A DNA stretch of 64,000 bases, taken from positions 51,416 through 115,415 of the IMG/VR virus record IMGVR_UViG_3300028829_005098; one strand, 5' to 3'. Positions within the stretch are counted from its first letter, which is position 1. Every line of letters starts with the position of its first letter. Origin of the DNA: a virus. The notes under the pieces were generated by a model. That model did not search any database and was not told the origin of the DNA. It was given only the letters and a program-made list of their open reading frames with translations. This document shows, piece after piece, positions 57,956 through 64,000 of this stretch. The position numbers and the translations under genes were made by a program.

Positions 57956-58575
57956 TAATTTCACACAAACATAAGTTTATATTTTTTAAACCTTGGAAAG
58001 TTGGTGGTGCGAGTGTTGAGCATAATTTAATTAATTTATGCGATGAAAACGACATTATAGATAACACACACAGAAATCCATTAGACACAAAAGATATAAT
58101 TGGAGAAAAACTATTTAACGAATATTTTAAATTCTCAATTGTAAGAAATCCGTGGGATAGAATGGTTTCTTATTTTTGGTGGCAAGATGGTGGTTTGGTC
58201 GGAGACAATCACCGTGATAATATTGACAAATTACTAAAATTAAAATTCAATGGATACGAATTTAAAGAGCAATTTGCAAAGTGGGTTGGTAATTATTCAC
58301 ACTTCAATCAACCATTTTATTTTGATGAAAATGGAAAACCAATAATGGATTTTTATATGAAATTTGAAAGTCTTGATACACACTATAAGACTATTTGTAA
58401 AAAACTAAAACTAGAGTATAAAAGTCTAAAAAAAATAGGAGCATTTCCTTTCAAAAAGAAAAATGAAAAATATTGGAAATACTACAATTATGAATCAGGT
58501 GCAACAATAGCACACAGACACAGAAAAACAATTAAAATGTTTAATTACTATTGTGGACCTAGAAAACGAATTTGA
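57952..58575 (+). CDS. Sulfotransferase-like protein
   Basis: 207 residues. The N-terminal FIFFKPWKVGGASVEHNL matches the phosphosulfate-binding (5'-PSB) loop of carbohydrate sulfotransferases, and FKFSIVRNPWDRMVSYF matches the 3'-phosphate-binding loop. It would transfer sulfate from PAPS to a hydroxyl group, probably on a sugar, which fits the surrounding glycan genes. The donor-binding sites are visible; the acceptor is not. It overlaps the DHH gene by 4 bases. Confidence 0.83.
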   Translation: MIISHKHKFIFFKPWKVGGASVEHNLINLCDENDIIDNTHRNPLDTKDIIGEKLFNEYFKFSIVRNPWDRMVSYFWWQDGGLVGDNHRDNIDKLLKLKFNGYEFKEQFAKWVGNYSHFNQPFYFDENGKPIMDFYMKFESLDTHYKTICKKLKLEYKSLKKIGAFPFKKKNEKYWKYYNYESGATIAHRHRKTIKMFNYYCGPRKRI

Positions 58576-58576
58576 A

Positions 58577-58605
58577 TTGATATTTATACATAAATTATTT
58601 AAACT
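58577..58605 (+). promoter_or_regulatory. Possible sigma70-type promoter before the cupin gene
   Basis: -35 TTGATA (58577-58582), 17-base spacer, -10 TAAACT (58600-58605), then a short leader with AAGGAT before the ATG at 58623. The -10 matches four of six. Confidence 0.4.
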
Positions 58606-58622
58606 ATTTTAAGGATATAAAA

Positions 58623-58994
58623 ATGAACGAACAAGACGAAAGTATAAGACCTTGGGGAAACTATGAGATTCTCCTAGACGAAGAGTATTGTAAAGTAAAA
58701 CGAATCTTTGTAAAACCTGGGCAAAGACTAAGTTATCAGTATCACTATAAAAGACAAGAAGCATGGACGGTAGTAGCAGGTACCGCAAGAATTACTCTTG
58801 ATGGTGAAACACGAGATTTTGAAGCAGGAGACACGGTTTTTATAGCACAAGGATCACATCACAGAATGGCAAATCCAAGTGACGATGAGATGATGATTTT
58901 GATTGAAGTTCAAACAGGATCTTATTTCGGTGAAGATGATATTGTTCGTGTTCAAGACGACTATGATCGTCCAGAAAAACACGAATCGGAGTAA
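58623..58994 (+). CDS. Cupin, mannose-6-phosphate isomerase type II-like
   Basis: 123 residues matching the C-terminal cupin of ManC-type bifunctional enzymes: RPWGNYEILLDEEYCKVKRI, PGQRLSYQYHYKRQEAWTVV, GTARITLDGE, AGDTVFIAQGSHHRMANP, and a LIEVQTGSYFGEDDIVR strand. Metal-binding His and Glu residues of the two cupin motifs are present. It probably isomerises a sugar phosphate that feeds the nucleotide-sugar pathway. AAGGAT precedes the ATG. The sugar may be mannose or another hexose. Confidence 0.87.
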   Translation: MNEQDESIRPWGNYEILLDEEYCKVKRIFVKPGQRLSYQYHYKRQEAWTVVAGTARITLDGETRDFEAGDTVFIAQGSHHRMANPSDDEMMILIEVQTGSYFGEDDIVRVQDDYDRPEKHESE

Positions 58995-58998
58995 TTTT

Positions 58999-59406
58999 AT
59001 GAAAACAGTTGCGGTTAGTGGATACTTTGACCCAATTCATGTAGGGCATCTTGAATATCTTGAGTTGGCAAAGAAACTCGGTGATCGTCTTGTCGTTATC
59101 GTAAACAACAATCATCAATGTGTTCTTAAAAAAGGCAAACCTTTCATGGACGAAGCAGACCGAGTAAAAATTGTAGAAGCACTTGGTATTGTAGATGAAG
59201 CATTTTTAAGCATAGACACAGACAAAAGTGTATGTGCTTCTTTGGATGCAATTAAACCCGACATCTTTGCAAATGGTGGAGATAGAAGCACAGGAGAAGT
59301 TCCAGAAAGTGTTATATGCAAAAAACATAACATTCAAATGGTTGATGGACTTGGAGATAAAATAAGAAGTTCAAGTGATTTAACAGGACTCAAAGAAAAA
59401 AAGTAA
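58999..59406 (+). CDS. HxGH-type cytidylyl-/adenylyltransferase (HldE C-domain-like)
   Basis: 135 residues from the ATG at 58999. VSGYFDPIHVGHLEYLELAKKLGDRL shows the HVGH nucleotide-binding motif, then FMDEADRVKIVEALG and IKPDIFANGGD, as in ADP-heptose synthase C-domains and glycerol-phosphate cytidylyltransferases. A C-terminal SSS-L end (KIRSSSDLTG) completes the site. It would join a nucleotide to a sugar or polyol phosphate. An earlier in-frame ATG at 58903 falls inside the cupin gene and is rejected. The cupin, this gene and the epimerase form a natural set for nucleotide-sugar synthesis. Confidence 0.87.
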   Translation: MKTVAVSGYFDPIHVGHLEYLELAKKLGDRLVVIVNNNHQCVLKKGKPFMDEADRVKIVEALGIVDEAFLSIDTDKSVCASLDAIKPDIFANGGDRSTGEVPESVICKKHNIQMVDGLGDKIRSSSDLTGLKEKK

Positions 59407-60312
59407 ATGCATAAAGTCCTAGTAACCGGTGGTGCGGGTTTCGTAGGAACTGCACTTATCAAAAAACTTTTAAGAAAGTATAAGAATATACAGATTGTTA
59501 GCATTGACAATTATAGCAGTGGTTACGAAAGCAATCATGTTAAAAGTAAACGAGTTACTTATTTGAACAAAGATACTCAGACATTGATTCCACAAAAATT
59601 TGATGTCAATAACACCAAGTCAGATATTGCAGATACATTTGAACCCGATGTTGTGTTTCACTTCGGTGAGTTCTCACGAATCGTTACAAGTTTTGATGCT
59701 TTTGATAATTGTTGGGACTATAATATGCAAGGAACAAAAATGGTTCTTGATTATTGTGTAGCAAAAAAAGCAAAGTTAATTTACTCTGCAAGTTCAAGTA
59801 AGTTTGGTAACGATGGCAAAGACGAAAACCTTTCTCCGTATGCGTGGATGAAAGCAAAAATGGTTGAACTTATAAACAACTATGCAGATTGGTTTGATCT
59901 CAAATTTGAAATTACATATTTCTATAATGCTTATGGTCCCGGTCAAGTAAGAACAGGTGATTATGCAACCGTAATTGGAATTTTTGAAGAACAATATTCC
60001 AAAGGAGAACCACTTACAGTTGTAGAACCTGGAATTCAATCAAGAGATTTTACACATATTGATGATATTGTTAGTGGTGTCGTATTGGCCGCAGAAAAGG
60101 GTCAGCAGAACGAATATCCTCTTGGAACAGGAATTCCACATAAAATAGTGGATGTTGCTAAAATGTTTAACACAGAATATGTAATGATACCAGAAAGACG
60201 TGGAGAAAGATTCTATGGAAAAGCAATTCCATCATTAACTTACCAACATCTTGGTTGGGAAGCAAAAATCAAACTAGAAGATTATATAGCAGATATAATC
60301 AATAAGAAATAA
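59407..60312 (+). CDS. NAD-dependent sugar epimerase/dehydratase (SDR)
   Basis: 301 residues. The dinucleotide site VLVTGGAGFVGTAL, then VFHFGEFSR, YSASSSKFGN, and the catalytic YAWMKAK (YxxxK) are those of extended SDRs such as GalE. SRDFTHIDDIVSG and PLGTGIPHKIVDVAKMF follow in the substrate-binding part. It acts on nucleotide-linked sugars, probably the product of the preceding nucleotidylyltransferase. The exact conversion (4-epimerisation, dehydration or heptose epimerisation) cannot be decided. Confidence 0.9.
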   Translation: MHKVLVTGGAGFVGTALIKKLLRKYKNIQIVSIDNYSSGYESNHVKSKRVTYLNKDTQTLIPQKFDVNNTKSDIADTFEPDVVFHFGEFSRIVTSFDAFDNCWDYNMQGTKMVLDYCVAKKAKLIYSASSSKFGNDGKDENLSPYAWMKAKMVELINNYADWFDLKFEITYFYNAYGPGQVRTGDYATVIGIFEEQYSKGEPLTVVEPGIQSRDFTHIDDIVSGVVLAAEKGQQNEYPLGTGIPHKIVDVAKMFNTEYVMIPERRGERFYGKAIPSLTYQHLGWEAKIKLEDYIADIINKK

Positions 60313-60318
60313 TTCAGG

Positions 60319-60347
60319 TTGACTTTTTTTATAATATATCCTATACT
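60319..60347 (+). promoter_or_regulatory. Sigma70-type promoter for the DNA methyltransferase gene
   Basis: -35 TTGACT (60319-60324), exactly 17 bases, -10 TATACT (60342-60347), then 11 bases to the ATG at 60359. Among the best promoter matches in the window; it gives the methyltransferase expression independent of the sugar block. Confidence 0.75.
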
Positions 60348-60358
60348 AATAGGGATAA

Positions 60359-61948
60359 ATGAAAAAGTATTTCTACGAAAAAAACAATCTTACCAAGTGT
60401 GAACATAATATTACATTTCACGAACTTTTACAAAAAAATGGAAAAGAACTAGAAACTTGGATTGATGGTTTGCGAAATTATATCGTAACTACTTGGGATG
60501 ACCTTGGTCTACCACCGAGAACTGGTAAAAACGAAAAAGATATAATAGCAAACTTTAATAAACTAGCAGGATACAATACATACAAATTTCTTCAGACCGA
60601 TGAAATGGATGGAACAAAAACTATCATCAAAAATTTTAATAAGTTTGCAACCGTGGTAGATCAGTTTTTTCCTACAATGCTAAAAACTAAAATAGGTTCA
60701 AGCAAACATACATCGTGGAGTGTTTATGATTGTTTTGCAAATCCACTCAAACGAGAAAGTTTTCATACTTGCATGAGAAGAACTGTTCGTAGAGACTCTT
60801 TTTATGCTCATGGAAAAACAATTTGTAAAAATGATTCAGAAGTACCATTTCAAGCAATTAATGGTGAAGCATGGGTTCGTGAATTTTCTGCTAATAAAAA
60901 ATTATACCCTAACAACGACTTTTGGATTATTGAACTATTCACCGAAAAAAAGTTTGATGCATACGAAGCAGATCACTTAATGCTTAATGCAGAACAAATT
61001 AAAAGATTATACAAAGATGGATGTTTAGAAATCCACAACATCAGAAATCTAGAAAGAACTGCAAACTTCGGTGATGATATAGAAAATATAAATGATGTAG
61101 TTATAGAAGATGAAAAAGAAGTGCAGTTTAAATTCAGCATTCGTTACTATAACAAGAACTCAAGAATCTTTCCATCCGCAATGGAAGCATTTAAGTTGGG
61201 TTTAAGTCAACCCGCAGTAAACTTTCCCCCGTTGACTGCAAAATATATATACCAAAAATACACAGACCACATTCAAGATAAAAGTAATCTTCATATATAT
61301 GATCCAAGTGCAGGATGGGGTGGTCGTATTCTAGGTGCTATGTCAGTACACGACCGTCAAATTCATTATATAGGAACTGATCCAAATACAGACAATTATA
61401 TAGATGAACTAAATCAAAGTCGTTACGAATATCTTGCGGACTTCTTTAATGATAAAACAAACGGAGGAAATCCATTCTTTGGTCATCGTAACACATATGA
61501 TGTTTACCAAAATGGAAGTGAAGAAATTCACAACAATCCAAGTTTCCAAAAATACAAAGGTAAACTTGATTTGGTTTTTACAAGTCCACCTTATTTTAAT
61601 CGTGAACAATATTCAGCAGATGAATCTCAGAGTTTCAAAAAGTTTCCTGAGTATGAGGATTGGAGAGACAACTTTCTTCGGCCTACTTTAAAGACGGCTG
61701 CCGAGTATTTAAAGAACGATAGATACTTACTTTGGAATATAGCAGACATCGCAGACGGAGATGGATTTATGCCATTAGAAAAAGATAGTCGTGATATTCT
61801 TGCGGAATACGGACTTGAGTATGTTGAAACTCTTAAAATGCTTATGACAACAATGCGTGGAGTTAAAGCAGAAACGGTTAAGAATTGTTGCAAGATAAAC
61901 GGAGAGTTACAAAAGTACGAACCTATCTTTGTGTTTTACAAGAAGTGA
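60359..61948 (+). CDS. DNA methyltransferase (amino-MTase, SPPY type) with unknown N-terminal domain
   Basis: 529 residues. The SAM-binding motif DPSAGWGGRILGA begins at D315 and the catalytic loop TSPPYFN has S409-PPY412, the order and form of N4-cytosine/N6-adenine DNA methyltransferases. About 300 residues at the N-terminus carry no recognised motif; in related enzymes this region could read the target. Own promoter and almost no leader. It may protect phage DNA from host restriction or from the nuclease-like protein encoded tail to tail beside it. The target sequence is unknown. Confidence 0.85.
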   Translation: MKKYFYEKNNLTKCEHNITFHELLQKNGKELETWIDGLRNYIVTTWDDLGLPPRTGKNEKDIIANFNKLAGYNTYKFLQTDEMDGTKTIIKNFNKFATVVDQFFPTMLKTKIGSSKHTSWSVYDCFANPLKRESFHTCMRRTVRRDSFYAHGKTICKNDSEVPFQAINGEAWVREFSANKKLYPNNDFWIIELFTEKKFDAYEADHLMLNAEQIKRLYKDGCLEIHNIRNLERTANFGDDIENINDVVIEDEKEVQFKFSIRYYNKNSRIFPSAMEAFKLGLSQPAVNFPPLTAKYIYQKYTDHIQDKSNLHIYDPSAGWGGRILGAMSVHDRQIHYIGTDPNTDNYIDELNQSRYEYLADFFNDKTNGGNPFFGHRNTYDVYQNGSEEIHNNPSFQKYKGKLDLVFTSPPYFNREQYSADESQSFKKFPEYEDWRDNFLRPTLKTAAEYLKNDRYLLWNIADIADGDGFMPLEKDSRDILAEYGLEYVETLKMLMTTMRGVKAETVKNCCKINGELQKYEPIFVFYKK

Positions 61949-61961
61949 TTAAATATCACTT
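61943..61961. other. Inverted repeat across two convergent stop codons
   Basis: AAGTGAT, loop TAAAT, ATCACTT: a 7-bp AT-rich stem that includes the stop codons of both convergent genes. It lacks a T-run, so it is at best a weak terminator or a stabilising 3' structure. Confidence 0.4.
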
Positions 61962-63691
61962 GAAAAATCTACTCTGTCTACATCAACTCCGAAAAATTTC
62001 ATAAGTAGTCTAATTGCCGTTTTACCTTGTGCTACTATAAAGTCAAACGCAGAGGATATAGCATCCGACACCCATTTCCATGCTTTTTTCAAAACTTCCA
62101 TAGTTGAGTCTTTAAGTTTCTTAAATCCACCTTTTACTTTATCGACACCCTTTTTTAATAAATCAGCCGCATCACTAAAAAAACCTTCACACATCAATAA
62201 CCTAAGAGAGTTAAACAATTCCATTTCATTTAGATTTTGGAAATTTTCATTTAATACTTTATTTCCACCATCCACTTTATTAAATGCTTCTTTCATGATT
62301 GTAGAAAACGTTGGTATATATGTTACTCTATCCTTTTCCTCGGCAAGTCGGCTCACGGCAGACTCGGCTGCTTTCTTTGCAGTATCAGCTGCTTTCATAA
62401 TATTACCACGCAGAGCAATATATGGAGTTGATCCAGAACCTGTTTTAAAAGAAGCATAAAAGTGACACTTTGATGTTAAATCACTTAATCCTGCTTCGAT
62501 ATCAAAATACTTAGTAACTTTACCAGAGGGAGGATCAAATTCTATAATCGTATCAGCACGTGAATCAGATGTAGTACCAAATTTAACGTCACCCGAAGCA
62601 GCCTCAAACACAAATGCTTCTTTTAATTTAGGATTTCTACTAAATTCTTGATTCAGATTCAAAGTAATTACATTTCCTGCTTGTGTTGCATCTTCAACAT
62701 CTTTTATTTGGTTTTGCATTGCTTCAAGTTCTTTTAAAGCCTGTGGTGATTCATCGTCTTTTAGTTTTTTTACTTTATCTTTGAATGTATCAATCGTTCC
62801 TTTATATCCTGATTTGCTTGTATCAAGCACCCCTGTTTTCAAAGTATTAAAAACTTTTTTTAGTTCTGAACTTTCATTTTCTCCAAATTTTTGGAAAGCA
62901 ACCTCAAGTGTAGCAAATGCTTCAATTCTTTTGGCACTCATGATTTGAGAACCACCCTTCTTTTTTAATGAAATTCGTTTACCACCACCCATAACATCTG
63001 TTTTGGGGGTTTTGCTAGGTTTATCTTTTTTACCTGCATCTGTGAATATTTTTGACCACTCGGAGCTCACAGAAGCACCACCCTTACCTCCACCAATTTG
63101 TTGCAAGTTTTTGATATTGTGGGCAGAAAATGCGTCTGCAAGTTTGGTTGCCTGATCCCTAAGACCAGCTGAACCCCAAAATCCTTTATCATTAATACGT
63201 TTCCATTCATCTGCATATTCACCTTTTGATAAATCTGCATTTTTGTTTTTCTTAAACGCAAGAGCAACGGCAATCATTGCTTCCCAATCTTCACCAGACG
63301 GTTTCTTTGCACCCTTTACGGTTGACAGATCATTATATGCCTTTCCTATGTATGCAGGAACCACACCGAACAATTGATTTATCTTTCCTTTTTTATTGCC
63401 CCAATCAACAAGATCATCTTTGTTGTTTGCTTTTAAAAGTTCTGCTTTCATTTGTTTCCACAACTTTCTATCTTTGATCTTTAATTTGTTGTTTTTGTTA
63501 TCTCTAAGATCATTTGAATCTACTTTTGAAATAAACATTTTCTTATTGTCTCTATGAGAGTCAACGGTAAATAGAGTTGCCAAACCACCAAGACCACCAT
63601 TTTTATCAGATGCTTCATTCAGTAACTCATTAAAATCTGTTGGAATCTCAACTAAAGATGAATTTTTTATATAATGTTCAACGATGTCCAC
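61949..63691 (-). CDS. PD-(D/E)XK nuclease-like protein with long C-terminal region
   Basis: 580 residues, GTG start at 63691 (no ATG before it; a TGA lies 18 bases upstream). The N-terminal domain shows GEDWEAMIAVAL (E134/E137), PKTD (D232) and RISLKK (K243) in the order and spacing of a PD-(D/E)XK nuclease core, then GGSQIMS as seen in related phage proteins. A central beta region (about 350-440) and an amphipathic helical C-terminus (470-580, with LLKKGVDKVKGGFKKL) follow. It may cut DNA or be a virion protein with a nuclease-like fold. It meets the methyltransferase gene with no base between them. The motif reading is mine and needs a profile search. Confidence 0.7.
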   Translation of the reverse strand: MDIVEHYIKNSSLVEIPTDFNELLNEASDKNGGLGGLATLFTVDSHRDNKKMFISKVDSNDLRDNKNNKLKIKDRKLWKQMKAELLKANNKDDLVDWGNKKGKINQLFGVVPAYIGKAYNDLSTVKGAKKPSGEDWEAMIAVALAFKKNKNADLSKGEYADEWKRINDKGFWGSAGLRDQATKLADAFSAHNIKNLQQIGGGKGGASVSSEWSKIFTDAGKKDKPSKTPKTDVMGGGKRISLKKKGGSQIMSAKRIEAFATLEVAFQKFGENESSELKKVFNTLKTGVLDTSKSGYKGTIDTFKDKVKKLKDDESPQALKELEAMQNQIKDVEDATQAGNVITLNLNQEFSRNPKLKEAFVFEAASGDVKFGTTSDSRADTIIEFDPPSGKVTKYFDIEAGLSDLTSKCHFYASFKTGSGSTPYIALRGNIMKAADTAKKAAESAVSRLAEEKDRVTYIPTFSTIMKEAFNKVDGGNKVLNENFQNLNEMELFNSLRLLMCEGFFSDAADLLKKGVDKVKGGFKKLKDSTMEVLKKAWKWVSDAISSAFDFIVAQGKTAIRLLMKFFGVDVDRVDFSSDI

Positions 63692-63717
63692 GACAATAAA
63701 TATATATCAAAATAGAT

Positions 63718-64000
63718 TTATTGTATTCTTCGTGGATAATCAGTAAATACTCCGTTTACTCCAATCTCTCGTAAAAACCTAATTGCTTTTAATTCATTTA
63801 CAGTAAAAACAAATACTTTTATATTATTTTCATTGCAATACGAAACTATATTCGGAGAAACATCTTCAATGCTAATGTTGATTGAATATAAATTCATATC
63901 AAAATATTCCGACTTAAATTCTTTTAAAGTTTTCATATCAAGTTGGTCATCATCAAAAAGTTGACTCAACTTTATATCAAAGTGATTGTTTCGTATTGTT
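63718..64000 (-). CDS. Glycerophosphodiester phosphodiesterase, C-terminal part (partial, 5' end off window)
   Basis: The frame stays open to the right edge; a TTG at 63969 is only an internal codon. The visible end has NIVSYCNENNIKVFVFTVNE then LKAIRFLREIGVNGVFTDYP, the last beta strand and GxFTDxP motif of the GDPD TIM barrel. The catalytic N-terminal His/Glu residues lie outside the window. It would release alcohols from glycerophosphodiesters; in a phage it may act on host lipids or cell-surface polymers. Confidence 0.85.
   Translation of the reverse strand, partial: TIRNNHFDIKLSQLFDDDQLDMKTLKEFKSEYFDMNLYSINISIEDVSPNIVSYCNENNIKVFVFTVNELKAIRFLREIGVNGVFTDYPRRIQ

Noticed and set aside
58903-58998. 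Longer N-terminus for the nucleotidylyltransferase
   Set aside because: The extra 32 codons lie inside the cupin gene in another frame, and the fold begins right after the ATG at 58999.
1-64000. tRNA or rRNA genes
   Set aside because: No cloverleaf-sized GC-rich stretch was seen in the few short intergenic gaps; tRNAscan-SE on the window would settle this.

Overview
The window is a continuous stretch of a T4-like (contractile-tailed) phage genome, most like the marine relatives of T4. It is AT-rich, genes are packed with 1-8 base overlaps, and no gene-free stretch exceeds about 120 bases. Recognised T4-family functions are recombination nuclease (gp47/gp46), primase, a RuvC-like resolvase, baseplate wedge (gp6, gp25), central hub/spike (gp5-like) and the late sigma factor gp55. 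PhoH and a small heat-shock protein, common companions in marine T4-like phages, are also present. No rRNA, tRNA, CRISPR, integrase or transposon was seen. The host cannot be named from this window.

Layout. 1-9362 (minus strand): a nucleotidylyltransferase/ligase-like gene cut by the left edge, two small unknowns, a P-loop kinase, then the recombination and replication block, which starts at a sigma70-type promoter in front of the RuvC-like gene. 9399-36817 (minus): virion genes. These are very large adhesin or tail proteins (an integrin-like FG-GAP propeller with dockerin-like repeats, a LamG protein, a 3386-residue protein with repeated Trp/Tyr modules, a DNRLRE-type protein), then gp6, gp25 and the gp5-like spike. 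36860-47864 (minus): late sigma factor, a membrane coiled-coil protein whose frame is broken at homopolymers, Hsp20 behind two tandem RNA hairpins, an HD hydrolase, a glycosyltransferase, three virion proteins, PhoH and a small unknown. 47906-61948 (plus): a surface-sugar block of several glycosyltransferases, a nucleotide-sugar dehydrogenase, sulfotransferase, cupin, nucleotidylyltransferase and epimerase, together with a lipoprotein, a DHH phosphoesterase and a DNA methyltransferase. 61949-64000 (minus): a protein with a PD-(D/E)XK-like motif set, meeting the methyltransferase gene end to end, and the C-terminal part of a glycerophosphodiesterase.

How it works together. The minus-strand replication genes form one overlapping operon. 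The structural genes build the baseplate and a carbohydrate-binding tail apparatus, and gp55 probably directs their late expression. The plus-strand sugar genes look like a pathway for making activated sugars and attaching them to a surface, virion or DNA target; which one is not visible.

The most unusual features are: (1) a rearranged Mre11/Rad50 pair, in which the nuclease core is a separate short protein, a GT9-type glycosyltransferase gene sits in the break, and the Mre11 capping region is fused to Rad50; (2) two adjoining 23-nt bulged hairpins with different stems but the same core just before hsp20; (3) a membrane protein whose Pro-Thr-rich tail lies behind an A10 and a C7 frame break; (4) a methyltransferase / PD-(D/E)XK-like pair meeting tail to tail; (5) repeated unnamed modules in the giant tail protein and in two other virion proteins.
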